A stretch of DNA of 64,000 nt from assembly GCA_016743945.1 (NCBI GenBank), contig JADGFI010000001.1:521901-585900 (forward strand), given 5' to 3'. The translations under genes and the position numbers were made by a program. A model generated the notes under the pieces. The model was given only the letters and a program-made list of their open reading frames with translations, was not told the DNA's origin and did no database searches. Each line of letters opens with the position of its first letter. Position 1 is the first letter of the stretch. This stretch comes from Desulfobacteraceae bacterium. GTDB taxonomy: Bacteria; Desulfobacterota; Desulfobacteria; Desulfobacterales; Desulfobacteraceae. Below are positions 36,864-46,247 of this stretch, piece after piece.

Positions 36864-38201
36864 ATGAGAAATCAATTTTTCCAATTCACAAAGCGCTGGA
36901 TATCTATAACGGCAGCTTCTCTGGTTCTTATCTCGATGACAGGGTTTTATTCCCAGGTCCAGGCAAGTGACGAAAAAACCTATCAAACCTTGAAGCTTTT
37001 TACCGAGGTTCTGGAAGAATTAGAGAAAAATTATGTGGATGAAGTGGATGCGGATGCACTTATCCATAACGCCATCAAAGGCATGGTGGGAAATCTGGAT
37101 CCCCACTCAAGTTTTATGCCCCCGGAAGCCTTTGATGACCTTCAAGATGATACCAAGGGAGAATTCTCCGGTATTGGTATTGTGATTACCATGAAAGAGG
37201 GTATCCTGACCGTGGTTTCTCCCATTGAGGGAACTCCGGCTTATAACGCAGGTATCCAGGCCGGGGATATCATTATCAAAATAGATGATGTGTCCACAAA
37301 GGGTATGGCTCTTTGGGAGGCGGTTGGCAAGATGCGGGGCCCCCGGTACAAAAAAGTTTTGATCACGGTCATCCGGGAAGGGGAGACCGTTCCCCTGGCG
37401 TTTGCCCTGAAAAGGGATTTGATTCCCATGACCAGCGTGAGGTCTGCGGTTCTTAAACCCGGGTATGGCTATCTTCGGGTTACCAATTTTAGGATGAACA
37501 CCACAGAAGACGTGGAGAAAGTATTAAAAAAACTTGAAACAGAAAATGCCCCCTTAAGGGGCCTTGTCATTGATCTTCGGGATAATCCCGGCGGGTTGCT
37601 GGACCAGGCCATTAAAATATGTGATCTGTTCTTGCACCAGGGCAGTATTGTCTCCATTAAAGGCCGGCTTGAAAAAAACACCCAGGTATTTAACGCATAC
37701 CCCGACGAAGAAGACAGGGATTACCCCATTGTTGTTTTAATCAACGGCGGGTCTGCGTCGGCATCTGAAATTGTGGCAGGCGCTCTCCAGGACCATTCAA
37801 GAGCCCTTATTCTTGGGACGCCGTCCTTTGGAAAGGGATCTGTTCAAACCGTTCGGCCGCTTAAGGACGGATTTGGTATTAAATACACCATTGCCCGTTA
37901 TTATACCCCCAATGGACGTTCCATTCAGGCCAAGGGGATCCAGCCGGATATAGAAGTAGAATTTGAAATCATTGAGAAAAAAGAAAAAATACCTTTGGGT
38001 TTTGACAGAATGATGAAGGAAAAAGATTTGAAGAACAGTCTCAAGCCCGAAGGAGAAGACCCGGAAAAATCTGAGAAGAAAAAGTCTGGGAAAAGTCGCC
38101 AGATTTTAGAGGCTGAACAGCTTGAAATGGATGCCCAGGTAAAAAGAGCCCTTGATATTCTGATAAGCTACGGGGTGTTTAGTAAATTAAATGGTCGATA
38201 G
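36864..38201 (+). CDS. ctpA: Carboxyl-terminal processing protease, S41 family
   Basis: A 445-aa periplasmic protease. A signal segment (SITAASLVLISMTGFYSQVQ) is followed by the N-terminal helical part (ELEKNYVDEVDADALIHNAI), a PDZ domain (about 95-175, FSGIGIVITMKEGILTVVSP) and the catalytic core. The Ser-Lys dyad lies in INGGSASASEIVAGALQDHS near residue 300 and GTPSFGKGSVQ near 325. It processes or degrades periplasmic proteins. In this operon it may trim or control peptidoglycan hydrolases. It begins 4 bp after the EnvC-like gene. Confidence 0.94.
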   Translation: MRNQFFQFTKRWISITAASLVLISMTGFYSQVQASDEKTYQTLKLFTEVLEELEKNYVDEVDADALIHNAIKGMVGNLDPHSSFMPPEAFDDLQDDTKGEFSGIGIVITMKEGILTVVSPIEGTPAYNAGIQAGDIIIKIDDVSTKGMALWEAVGKMRGPRYKKVLITVIREGETVPLAFALKRDLIPMTSVRSAVLKPGYGYLRVTNFRMNTTEDVEKVLKKLETENAPLRGLVIDLRDNPGGLLDQAIKICDLFLHQGSIVSIKGRLEKNTQVFNAYPDEEDRDYPIVVLINGGSASASEIVAGALQDHSRALILGTPSFGKGSVQTVRPLKDGFGIKYTIARYYTPNGRSIQAKGIQPDIEVEFEIIEKKEKIPLGFDRMMKEKDLKNSLKPEGEDPEKSEKKKSGKSRQILEAEQLEMDAQVKRALDILISYGVFSKLNGR

Positions 38202-39321
38202 GAAAAAGGGGGGAGCCCGGGGGAAAACCGCTGCTCCCCCCAAAAAAAAAACAGGGAAAAAAACACCGGGAAAAAAGACAGGGACCCGGAAAAAACAGAA
38301 CCCAGACCTTGGCAATGAATTTAAAAAAATAATTCTGGGGGTTGCCATCCTCCTTGCCATCTGTTTGACCGTGGCCATGCTGGCGGATATATTTATTATC
38401 CCCGGACAAAGAAGACTTGGCCGGGAACCCGCCACTAGGATTGCCCAAACAGATAAAGGTTCCAAGGCAAGGCCAGGAGAACATATAAAGCAGATACTAC
38501 CTGTATTCGAAGACATGGGTGATATTAGAAATAAAAAACCTTCGGTGGGGCTCAGGGACAAATCTCAGCGGCCGATTTTATATGAAATTTTTGAGGACCT
38601 GGACCACAGTCCGGTTGACAAAAAGCCTGTTCCGCCAACGGCCAAGGACAAAATTCCGAAAATAGCCATTATCATTGATGATATCGGATATGACAAGCAG
38701 ATCGCAATGGAATTGTACCTGCTGGACCCAAGCCTTACCTTTTCGGTGCTTCCTTTTTCTCCTTTTGGGCCTTTCATTGCACAAAAGCTTAGTGCCAAAG
38801 GTGCCCAGCTCATGCTTCACCTGCCCATGGAGCCGGTTCAATACCCAAAGGTAAAGCCAGGACCGGGTGCATTATTGTCTTCAATGACGCCGGATACGCT
38901 TTTGTCCCAGCTTCGAAAAGATTTAAAAGCGGTGCCGGGTGTTGTCGGTGTCAACAATCACATGGGATCAAAATTGACAGCTGATTCCGACAAGATGAAC
39001 CAGATTTTTACAATTTTAAAAAAGAAAGACCTGTTTTTTATCGATTCCAGAACCTCTCCCACTTCCCAGGGCGAGGCATCTGCAAGGCTGTTCAAGCTCA
39101 GGTTTGCCCATAGGGACGTTTTCTTGGATAATGCTCAAAACATTCCCTATATTACAGGACAATTTGCCAAACTCATCAAGTATGCCCAAAAGCACGGGAC
39201 GGCCATTGGTATCGGCCATCCCTACAGGGCTACCCTTGAGACCCTGAAAATAGAATTGCCCAAGCTGAAAGGCAAGATCCGTATTGTCCCGGCCAGTCAA
39301 CTGGTCACTATTCTGGAATAA
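38191..39321 (+). CDS. Divergent polysaccharide deacetylase, YibQ family
   Basis: A 376-aa protein. The first 45 residues are extremely basic (PPKKKTGKKTPGKKTGTRKK), then comes one membrane helix (about 50-70), a linker and the YibQ/DUF610 domain from about 150. That domain contains KIAIIIDDIGYDKQIAMELY, FSVLPFSPFGPFIAQKLSAK, MLHLPMEPVQYPK and NNHMGSKLTAD, with FIDSRTSPTS later. The domain is related to NodB deacetylases; its substrate is not settled. It overlaps the ctp gene by 11 bp and completes the ftsEX cell-wall operon. Confidence 0.9.
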   Translation: MVDRKKGGARGKTAAPPKKKTGKKTPGKKTGTRKKQNPDLGNEFKKIILGVAILLAICLTVAMLADIFIIPGQRRLGREPATRIAQTDKGSKARPGEHIKQILPVFEDMGDIRNKKPSVGLRDKSQRPILYEIFEDLDHSPVDKKPVPPTAKDKIPKIAIIIDDIGYDKQIAMELYLLDPSLTFSVLPFSPFGPFIAQKLSAKGAQLMLHLPMEPVQYPKVKPGPGALLSSMTPDTLLSQLRKDLKAVPGVVGVNNHMGSKLTADSDKMNQIFTILKKKDLFFIDSRTSPTSQGEASARLFKLRFAHRDVFLDNAQNIPYITGQFAKLIKYAQKHGTAIGIGHPYRATLETLKIELPKLKGKIRIVPASQLVTILE

Positions 39322-39434
39322 CCGGTATGGCCGGAGCATGGTATTTGCTCCTGGTCACAACGAAAAATGAAACGCTTATAATTGAAATGCCTTGGCCACA
39401 GCTTCATATAAACCCTTCCCATAGATTTGAAAAA

Positions 39435-40526
39435 ATGAAAAAAAAATATATGGTTGTCCGGCGGATGTGTCAGGTCCTGTTTTTGGTTACCACACTGCTC
39501 ATTGGAATAAGATTTTATCAATTTACAGTTCCCCTTGAGCAGGGAATGATACAAGATATTCAGCGGCCACCTGGAGTGGAAGCGTTTTTGCCCATTTCCG
39601 CTTTGGTCAGTCTGAAATATTTTGTCCTGACCCACGGGATCAACAAGATTCATCCATCGGGAGTGTTGATTTTTCTTTTTGTGGTTCTGACAGCAGTTTT
39701 GGTGAAAAAAAGTTTTTGTGCCTGGGTCTGTCCCATTGGATTTATGTCGGAACTATTAACCCACCTTCATTTCCGAATTTTTAAAAAAGCAGTGACGTTA
39801 CCCCCTCTTCTTGATTTTGTTTTGCGGGGCCTTAAATATTGTCTTCTGGCCTTTTTTTTGTTCACAATATTGTACAAAATGAGCCCCAAGGCTCTGGAAC
39901 AATTTATCTTTAGTTCCTATAATATTGTTGCCGATATTAAAATGCTGAAATTTTTTACAGAGATTTCCATGACAGCCCTGGTGAGTATCCTTGTACTGGT
40001 GGTGCTGTCCATCATTATCCGATATTTCTGGTGCCGGTATCTATGTCCCTATGGTGCCTTGCTCGGGGCATTGAGCTTTTTGAGCCCCTTTAAGGTCCGG
40101 CGGGATCCTATTACCTGTACCAATTGTAAACGCTGTGACCGGGCCTGCCCTTGTTCCATTCTTATCAGCAAAAAGAATACCATTGTGTCCGATGAATGTT
40201 TTGCCTGCGGGAAATGTGTAGACGCCTGTCCGGAAACAAACACCCTTTTTATCAGCCTGCCCAAAAAGAAATTTAAATTGTCCCCCTGGGCCGTTGCCGG
40301 CATGGTGATCCTCGTTTTTTTAGGGGGGTCTTTTCTGGCCAGAAGGGCGGGGCTTTGGCATAACCAGGTATCCAATACGGTTTATCTGGGTGCCATGCTT
40401 GAAAATAATCTTATTGATATCAAGGGGGTCAAAGATATGGATACTTTTGTCAACAATCTGGACAATCTGGACAATCGGGGCCAGCGGTTGCTCATGATGA
40501 AGATGATGCAGGAAAGAAAAAAATAA
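39435..40526 (+). CDS. Polyferredoxin-type 4Fe-4S membrane protein
   Basis: A protein of about 363 aa with four or five membrane helices and the NapH/NosR-like pattern. Two CxxxCP motifs near the membrane are seen (CAWVCPIGFMSELL and CRYLCPYGALLG), followed by two ferredoxin clusters: CTNCKRCDRACPCSI and CFACGKCVDACP. It should pass electrons between the quinone pool and a periplasmic or cytoplasmic partner; the partner is not encoded next to it. The frame opens at 39327, but ATG 39435 (MKKKYMVVRRMCQVLFLVTT) gives a normal membrane N-terminus. A 9-bp tandem repeat encodes LDNLDN near the C-terminus. Confidence 0.85.
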   Translation: MKKKYMVVRRMCQVLFLVTTLLIGIRFYQFTVPLEQGMIQDIQRPPGVEAFLPISALVSLKYFVLTHGINKIHPSGVLIFLFVVLTAVLVKKSFCAWVCPIGFMSELLTHLHFRIFKKAVTLPPLLDFVLRGLKYCLLAFFLFTILYKMSPKALEQFIFSSYNIVADIKMLKFFTEISMTALVSILVLVVLSIIIRYFWCRYLCPYGALLGALSFLSPFKVRRDPITCTNCKRCDRACPCSILISKKNTIVSDECFACGKCVDACPETNTLFISLPKKKFKLSPWAVAGMVILVFLGGSFLARRAGLWHNQVSNTVYLGAMLENNLIDIKGVKDMDTFVNNLDNLDNRGQRLLMMKMMQERKK

Positions 40527-40536
40527 AGAAAACCGC

Positions 40537-41082
40537 CTAGACGTCTTCCCTTTCAGCGAGCAATAACAATGCGTCGGATATGGGAATTCTGTCTGCAAAA
40601 GTTTCGGGTTTAATGGATTCTAAAAATTGTTTGTTTATCGCCACCAGAAGCGTATTCAGCTGATCAAGATCCAATAAACACTCCTTGGGAAAGGAGGTCA
40701 CGCCTTTAAAATTTTTAGGGCAAAAATCCACAAGGGCTTCTCCTTTTTTTTTAAAATAAAGGGGGTATCCATGGGTCCTGCAGATGATGGGCCGGGCCCC
40801 ATACAGGACACATTGATGGTTGATTAAAAGGGGGCAATCCTTTGTCCCCTTTTCCAGGGATGCCCTGACAATCTCCCGGCTGGTGTCCATTTTATCCAAG
40901 GCCGATGCCAGGGCAAAGGCTTCAACCGGGAAAAGGTTTAAAAATCGACAGCAGCTGTCACAGCCTTTTTTGCAGACAATTTTATCTGAATAATCTGTTT
41001 CCACCTGTTTGATATGGACGTCCACCTGTTTTAAAAGGGCCCTATAGTTTTTTAATAAAACATTTAAATTTTCCAGGTTCAT
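40537..41082 (-). CDS. YkgJ-family cysteine-cluster protein
   Basis: A 181-aa protein with the YkgJ zinc/iron-binding pattern: CKKGCDSCCRFLNLFPVEA near residue 37, then CPLLINHQCVLYGARPIICR near 83, and FCPKNF. The cysteines probably bind a metal or Fe-S cluster. The biochemical role is unknown for the family. It converges with the Fe-S membrane protein gene, 10 bp away. Confidence 0.88.
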   Translation of the reverse strand: MNLENLNVLLKNYRALLKQVDVHIKQVETDYSDKIVCKKGCDSCCRFLNLFPVEAFALASALDKMDTSREIVRASLEKGTKDCPLLINHQCVLYGARPIICRTHGYPLYFKKKGEALVDFCPKNFKGVTSFPKECLLDLDQLNTLLVAINKQFLESIKPETFADRIPISDALLLLAEREDV

Positions 41083-41120
41083 TTTTTCCGATATTCAATT
41101 TGTTAATCAAGATACCTTCA

Positions 41121-41283
41121 TTATATACCCGACTTTCTGGAAAATTGGAAATGGGAGTCTCTGACAAATCCGGCCACCAGTTCAATCTTTCCTTTTTTCT
41201 GTTTTTTTTCTACAATGGGAATACCGCAGGCGGATAGCACCTTCTTTGATCCTAGAACATGCCTTTTTACAAGGTGGCTTGAA
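41121..41283 (-). pseudogene. Possible coding remnant after the Hcy methyltransferase gene
   Basis: In the 200-bp gap, the minus strand has a frame that ends at TAA 41121-41123 and reads GSKKVLSACGIPIVEKKQKK followed by GKIELVAGFVRDSHFQFSRK. It looks like a real protein C-terminus, but the frame has no usable start and runs out of frame back into the upstream gene. It may be the stub of a lost gene or a chance frame. I cannot identify the family. Confidence 0.3.
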
Positions 41284-42162
41284 TTATGGTTTAATGCGTG
41301 TTTTTTGAATGGTCTGACGGATATACTCCGGGGTCGTCCCGCAGCACCCGCCCATTACCTCTACTCCCAAAGATTTTATGCGATGCATGTTTTCAGAAAA
41401 AGTTGGTGCATCTTCATTGTAAATCGTTTTTCCTTCCCGGATCTCGGGAGAGCCTGCATTGGGTGACGCCATCACCGGTGTAGAAACTGATCTTCGAATT
41501 TCTTTTGCTAACAGAATCATGCGGTCGCTGCCAATGGAACAGTTGGCCCCAACAACCAAAGCATTTGCATCTTTAAGTGCTTTCATACTATATTCAACCG
41601 AGTCCCCCATAAGGGTTGAAAAGCCTTTTTTATTTTCCTGGAAGGTCATGGAAGCGAAAACAGGCAATTTACTGACGGATTGAATTCCTTCAATGGCAAT
41701 TAAAATTTCCGATAGGTTAAAAAAAGTCTGCACTAAAAACAGATCCACTCCACTTTCAGCCAGGACATGGGCCTGTGCTGCAAAACTATCCTTTACCGCC
41801 TCTTTGGAAACCGCCCCTCCAGGCAGCAAGAGATCACCTGTGGGTCCCATATTGCCAGCCACCAAACATTGATCTCTTGCAACTGATTTTGCAAGACCCG
41901 TCGCATTTTGATTAATTTCGTCCGCTCTTTTTTCAAGTCCGGCTTTTTTTAATTTTATTAAATTGCCGCCAAAACTATTCGTTATGAGGATATCAGCACC
42001 CGCATCAGCATATCCCTGATGAACCTTTATTATTTCCTCTGGCCTTTCAAGGACCCATGCTTCAGGAACAGTTCCGTTTTTAAGCCCGGCCCCTATAAGC
42101 ATGGTTCCCATGGCGCCATCAAACATCAGTCCCTGTTCTTCTATTCTTTTTATTAAAGACAC
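41284..42162 (-). CDS. Homocysteine S-methyltransferase-domain protein
   Basis: A 292-aa single-domain protein. The opening FDGAMGTMLIGAGLKNGTVP and the zinc-binding cysteines are those of the MetH N-terminal and BHMT family: GANCSIGSDRM near residue 205 and GGCCGTTPEYIRQTI near 275. It would move a methyl group to homocysteine or a related thiol. The corrinoid and methyltetrahydrofolate domains of MetH are absent, so it either uses another methyl donor or works with separate corrinoid proteins. It starts with GTG at 42162, with AAGGAGA ten bases upstream. Confidence 0.88.
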   Translation of the reverse strand: MSLIKRIEEQGLMFDGAMGTMLIGAGLKNGTVPEAWVLERPEEIIKVHQGYADAGADILITNSFGGNLIKLKKAGLEKRADEINQNATGLAKSVARDQCLVAGNMGPTGDLLLPGGAVSKEAVKDSFAAQAHVLAESGVDLFLVQTFFNLSEILIAIEGIQSVSKLPVFASMTFQENKKGFSTLMGDSVEYSMKALKDANALVVGANCSIGSDRMILLAKEIRRSVSTPVMASPNAGSPEIREGKTIYNEDAPTFSENMHRIKSLGVEVMGGCCGTTPEYIRQTIQKTRIKP

Positions 42163-42292
42163 GGCTATTCTCCTTTGGGAAGACCAGCATATATAATATG
42201 TATTCAGCCCGTTTTTTTAAAACGGCTCTTACCTTTACATCTTCATCGGTCACAATGGCAACCGTATTTTTTTTTTCACCCTGTTCCATCAT
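42119..42292 (-). CDS. Possible small protein upstream of the Hcy methyltransferase gene
   Basis: A 57-codon frame starting with two ATG codons: MMEQGEKKNTVAIVTDEDVK, then VRAVLKKRAEYILYMLVFPK, ending within the next gene (44-bp overlap). It has sensible composition (charged N-terminus, short hydrophobic patch), but no clear ribosome site and no family that I recognise. It could be a leader or a chance frame. Confidence 0.3.
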   Translation of the reverse strand: MMEQGEKKNTVAIVTDEDVKVRAVLKKRAEYILYMLVFPKENSRVFNKKNRRTGTDV

Positions 42293-42447
42293 CGTAACGC
42301 TTCAGAATTCTTGTTATCATCTGCCCTGGTTATTGTGCCTTTGTTGATGAGAGACAATTGCTGGGAAAATAATCAGGCATCTTGATACCAGGGCCTCAAA
42401 ATGGTATGTTTCTTTGATTTATTAAATTTAATTTGAGAAGAGACTGG

Positions 42448-43821
42448 TTGAAAAAAAAGGAAAAATTTACATTTTTGTGCCAGGCCTGCGGTTGCCAGAC
42501 TCCTAAATGGATGGGAAGGTGCCCGGAATGCGGGGGCTGGGATACCCTGGTCGAGGAGAGAATCATTCCTGCCGGGTCGGGAAACCCCCGTACCCTAGCA
42601 GCTCCCAAGCCGGTTTCCATCAATTCCGTGGAGGTCACAGAATCCCAGCGGCTGATGACCGGCATCACTGAGTTTGATCGGGTTTTGGGCGGTGGAATTG
42701 TGGATGGATCGCTGATCCTCATCGGGGGTGATCCCGGTATCGGTAAATCCACCCTCATGCTCCAGGTGTTGGCGACTTTGTCTAAAGCCAGGAAAAAATG
42801 TCTTTATGTATCAGGGGAAGAATCCATCCTCCAGCTTTCCATGCGGGGGAAACGACTCGATTCAGGAAGTGACTCTCTTTTTATTGTGGCGGAAACGGAT
42901 TTGGACGCCATCCTTTCCATGGTGGGAAAACAGCACTATGATGCCATGGTGATTGATTCCATTCAGACAGTATTTCATCCGGAAGTTTCCTCCACCCCGG
43001 GCAGCGTGACCCAGATCCGGGAGGCCTCCATGCAGTTTATGCGCCTGGCCAAAACCACGGGGATCCCCATTTTTCTGGTGGGGCATGTTACAAAGGTCGG
43101 TGCCATTGCAGGCCCCAGGATCATGGAACATATGGTGGATACCGTTCTTTATTTTGAAGGAGATAAGAGCCATATTTTTAGAATTCTGCGAGCGGTGAAG
43201 AATCGGTTCGGGTCCACCAACGAGATCGGGGTTTTTGAAATGCGGGAAACCGGACTTGAACAGGTACCCAACCCTTCGGCTATATTTTTATCCGATCGAT
43301 CGGCTGTGGCACCGGGTTCTGTGGTGACTTCGAGCATGGAAGGCACCCGGCCTATCTTGGTGGAGATCCAGGGGCTTGTTTCAAGTTCTGGTATGGGGAA
43401 CCCCAGACGGACAGTGTTGGGGCTTGATAATAATCGGGTTGCCCTGATTCTAGCGGTCATGGAAAAGCGTTTGGGAATGAACTTATCCGGGCTGGATGTC
43501 TTTATGAATGTCATCGGCGGGGTCAAAATTGTGGAGCCCTCTGCCGATCTTGCCATTGCTGCAGCTCTGGCGGGAAGTTTTCTGGACAAGCCGGTCCACA
43601 AGGAAACCACCCTGATCGGTGAAATAGGTCTGACAGGGGAGATCCGGGCGGTGAGCCATGCCCAGGCAAGGATCAAGGAAGCTTCCAAAATGGGGTTTAC
43701 CACCTGCCTGGTGCCAAGTTCTGCCATGAAACAACTCTCCCGTGTTGAGGGAATGACCATAGAAAGTGTCAGTTTTTTAAAGGATGCCATGGAGGTATTA
43801 TTTGATGGCCAAGAAAGTTAA
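42448..43821 (+). CDS. radA: DNA repair protein RadA
   Basis: A protein of about 457 aa. The N-terminal zinc finger is FLCQACGCQTPKWMGRCPEC. The RecA-like core has Walker A LIGGDPGIGKSTLMLQVLAT near residue 90 and the RadA-specific KNRFGST near 255. The Lon-like C-terminal domain follows (GLDVFMNVIGGVKIVEPSAD). RadA drives branch migration in recombination. The start is uncertain: TTG 42448 follows GAGAAG at good distance and gives the family N-terminus; another TTG lies at 42433. The stop codon is repeated in frame by a 12-bp tandem repeat that also codes the start of rlmE. Confidence 0.94.
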   Translation: MKKKEKFTFLCQACGCQTPKWMGRCPECGGWDTLVEERIIPAGSGNPRTLAAPKPVSINSVEVTESQRLMTGITEFDRVLGGGIVDGSLILIGGDPGIGKSTLMLQVLATLSKARKKCLYVSGEESILQLSMRGKRLDSGSDSLFIVAETDLDAILSMVGKQHYDAMVIDSIQTVFHPEVSSTPGSVTQIREASMQFMRLAKTTGIPIFLVGHVTKVGAIAGPRIMEHMVDTVLYFEGDKSHIFRILRAVKNRFGSTNEIGVFEMRETGLEQVPNPSAIFLSDRSAVAPGSVVTSSMEGTRPILVEIQGLVSSSGMGNPRRTVLGLDNNRVALILAVMEKRLGMNLSGLDVFMNVIGGVKIVEPSADLAIAAALAGSFLDKPVHKETTLIGEIGLTGEIRAVSHAQARIKEASKMGFTTCLVPSSAMKQLSRVEGMTIESVSFLKDAMEVLFDGQES

Positions 43822-44443
43822 AGGGTCAAGTAAAGGGTCAAGTAAAGGGTCCGGTAAAGGGTCTGGGGGCAACGAATGGGCAGACCATTTGACCCAGCGG
43901 GCAAAGGTGGAAAATTATCCGGCACGGTCTGTGTATAAATTGGAGGAGATCCAGAAAAAATTTAAGGTCATTGTGCCGGGAAGCCAAGTGCTGGATCTGG
44001 GGTGTGCCCCGGGTTCCTGGCTTTTGTATGCGGCAAAGCAGGTGGGCAGTAAGGGGCGGGTTTTTGGGATAGATTTAAAGCCGATAGAGATCAAACTGCC
44101 CGATAATGTTATTGCCATCCAGGATAATATTTTATCTCTTGAAAATGATGAATTTTTGAAAAAGGGATTTGGTGCCGTCTTGAGTGATATGGCGCCGGCC
44201 ACCACAGGCCGCAAGGATGTGGATGCCTTCAGGTCATTTGAGCTTTGCAGCATGGCCCTGGAAACGGCTAAAAAATTTGGGGCACCCAATTCAAATTTTG
44301 TCTGTAAAATATTCCAGGGAAATGAGTTTAAAAAATTTGAAAGAGAGGTTAAATCCGTCTTCAGAGAGTGTAAAACCTTTAAGCCGGAAAGTTGCAGAAA
44401 ACAAAGTAAAGAAATATATATAATCGGAAAAGGTAAAAAATAA
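43805..44443 (+). CDS. rlmE: 23S rRNA 2'-O-methyltransferase RlmE (FtsJ)
   Basis: A 212-aa methyltransferase that modifies U2552 of 23S rRNA. The core has [20 protein letters not shown], the SAM site [20 protein letters not shown], and the catalytic Lys-Asp-Lys-Glu set around [22 protein letters not shown] and [10 protein letters not shown]. The first 18 residues are KGSS/KGSG repeats produced by a 12-bp tandem DNA repeat. It overlaps radA by 17 bp, so translation is coupled. Confidence 0.94.
   Translation: MAKKVKGSSKGSSKGSGKGSGGNEWADHLTQRAKVENYPARSVYKLEEIQKKFKVIVPGSQVLDLGCAPGSWLLYAAKQVGSKGRVFGIDLKPIEIKLPDNVIAIQDNILSLENDEFLKKGFGAVLSDMAPATTGRKDVDAFRSFELCSMALETAKKFGAPNSNFVCKIFQGNEFKKFEREVKSVFRECKTFKPESCRKQSKEIYIIGKGKK
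43819..43866 (+). repeat. Four 12-bp tandem repeats across the radA stop / rlmE start
   Basis: Four units of the form TAAAGGGTCAAG (third and fourth with small changes) lie end to end. In the radA frame each begins with a TAA stop; in the rlmE frame they code KGSS/KGSG. The unit length is a multiple of three, so copy number can change without harming rlmE. Confidence 0.9.
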
Positions 44444-44456
44444 GGAGGCAATAGCC

Positions 44457-45200
44457 ATGTCAGGACATAGTAAGTGGTCGACCATCAAACATAAAAAAGG
44501 GGCGGCCGATGTAAAAAGAGGCAAGATTTTTACCAAGCTGATCAAAGAGATCACCGTGGCAGCCAGAATGGGGGGCGGAGATCAGGAGTCCAATCCGCGG
44601 CTGCGCCATGCTCTGAATTCTGCCAAGGCTCAGAATATGCCAAAGGATACCTTTGAGCGGGCCGTTAAAAAGGGTACCGGGGATTTGGACGGGGTGAGTT
44701 ACGAGGAAATCCTTTATGAAGGGTATGGCCCGGGAGGAGTGGCAGTGCTGGTGGAGTGTCTGACCGATAATAAGAATCGGAGTATCGCCGATGTTCGTTA
44801 TATCTTTGGGAAAGCCGGTGGAAACGTGGGTACCGATGGGTGTGTGGCCTGGATGTTTGATAAAAAGGGTCTGATTTCAGTGAGCAAGGAAGATTCCGAT
44901 GAAGAGACCTTGATGGAGGTTGCCCTGGAAGCCGGGGCAGAAGATATCACGGATGAAGGAGATGTTTTTGAGATCATCACCGCACCCGAAGATTTTGATG
45001 CGGTCAAGGAGGCCGTTGACAAGGCCGAGATAAAATACGATGTGGCGGAGATTACCATGTTGCCCCAGAACATGACGGCAGTGGAAGGCAAGGAAGCCGA
45101 GCAGATGATTCGTTTCATGGAAGCCCTGGATGATTGTGATGATATCCAAAAATTTTATACCAATGCAGATATTCCCGATGAGGCCTTTGACGCCATGTAG
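44457..45200 (+). CDS. yebC: YebC/PmpR-family protein
   Basis: A 247-aa protein with the full family pattern: [60 protein letters not shown] and [20 protein letters not shown]. YebC proteins were described as transcription regulators and, more recently, as translation factors for proline-rich stretches; which applies here is open. Thirteen bp after rlmE, with AAGGAGG before the ATG. ATGTAGGACC around its stop is repeated 17 bp downstream. Confidence 0.94.
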   Translation: MSGHSKWSTIKHKKGAADVKRGKIFTKLIKEITVAARMGGGDQESNPRLRHALNSAKAQNMPKDTFERAVKKGTGDLDGVSYEEILYEGYGPGGVAVLVECLTDNKNRSIADVRYIFGKAGGNVGTDGCVAWMFDKKGLISVSKEDSDEETLMEVALEAGAEDITDEGDVFEIITAPEDFDAVKEAVDKAEIKYDVAEITMLPQNMTAVEGKEAEQMIRFMEALDDCDDIQKFYTNADIPDEAFDAM

Positions 45201-45267
45201 GACCAGGCGCTATGTAGGACCTGATGCCATGCACAATGTTCTGGCTGCCCCAGGGCAGATTCATTCC

Positions 45268-45305
45268 AAAAAAAAGGAGCTGATATTTTTCAGCCCCTTT
45301 TTTTT
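45268..45305. terminator. Bidirectional terminator between yebC and nadA
   Basis: An A8 tract, a stem around GCTGA/TCAGC with one mismatch, and a T8-T9 tract form a hairpin usable on both strands between the two converging genes. Confidence 0.75.
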
Positions 45306-45320
45306 GGGGGTCTGTTGGAT

Positions 45321-46226
45321 CTATTTTATATCAATCATTTTTTGTACGGATCCAAGGGCGGCTATTCTGATATCTTCGGGCACCTTGATCTCGCCTGTCA
45401 GGTTTTCAAGGCTGTCGAGCACATGGGCCAGGGTGATTTTTTTCATGTCAAGGCAGTACATCTTGTCAGAGGCCGGGAAGAAGCGTTTGTTGGGGTGAGC
45501 CTTTGCGATGGGATAAATCAATCCGGTTTCTGTTCCCAGGATAAACTGGTCTTTATCTGATTCTCCTGCAAACCGGATCATGCCCGAGGTGGACTGAATA
45601 CTGTCTGCCAATTCCAAAATTTGGGGCGGGCATTCGGGATGGGCAATGAACAGGGCTTTTGGGTGGGCGGCTTTTGCCGCGGCCACATCCTGGGGGGTTA
45701 AATTGTTGTGAAAGGGGCAGTATCCCTCCCATAGATGAATTTTTTTGTGGGTGTTGGCTGCGGCATATTGGGCAAGGTTTCTATCCGGTGTCATGAGCAT
45801 TTCATCTGTATCAATGGCATTGGTAACCCGAATCACATTGGCCGAAGTGCAGCAAATATCAGATACCGCCTTTACCGCAGCGGATGAATTGACATAGGTT
45901 ACAACCGGTATATTGCCCAGGGCTTTTTTCCTGGCTGTAAGGGCAGCAGGGTCCACCATGTCGGCCATGGGACATCCGGCATCGGGGTTGGGCAGGAGAA
46001 CGGTTTTTTCCGGGGAAAGAATATAGGCGGTTTCCGCCATAAAAAGAACGCCGCAGAACACAATGATATCCGCCGAGGTTTTGGCTGCCTGGATACTCAA
46101 TTCCAGGGAATCCCCGCAAAGATCGGCAATTTCCTGAATTTCAGGGGGTTGATAATTATGGGCCAGGATAATGGCATTTTTTTCCTTGGCCAATTGTCGT
46201 ATTTTTATTTCTATCTGGTTTTCCAT
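45321..46226 (-). CDS. nadA: Quinolinate synthase
   Basis: A 301-aa Fe-S enzyme of NAD synthesis that condenses iminoaspartate with dihydroxyacetone phosphate. Substrate and cluster residues are visible: KEKNAIILAHNYQPPEIQEI, IIVFCGVLFMAETA (cluster cysteine), NPDAGCPMADMVD, TYVNSSAAVKAVSDICCTSA and IAHPECPP. The compact length is typical of the anaerobic form. No nadB or nadC neighbour is present. Single gene ahead of the lolA gene, on the same strand. Confidence 0.95.
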   Translation of the reverse strand: MENQIEIKIRQLAKEKNAIILAHNYQPPEIQEIADLCGDSLELSIQAAKTSADIIVFCGVLFMAETAYILSPEKTVLLPNPDAGCPMADMVDPAALTARKKALGNIPVVTYVNSSAAVKAVSDICCTSANVIRVTNAIDTDEMLMTPDRNLAQYAAANTHKKIHLWEGYCPFHNNLTPQDVAAAKAAHPKALFIAHPECPPQILELADSIQSTSGMIRFAGESDKDQFILGTETGLIYPIAKAHPNKRFFPASDKMYCLDMKKITLAHVLDSLENLTGEIKVPEDIRIAALGSVQKMIDIK

Positions 46227-46247
46227 TGGTTGGGGTCCTTTTTTGGT

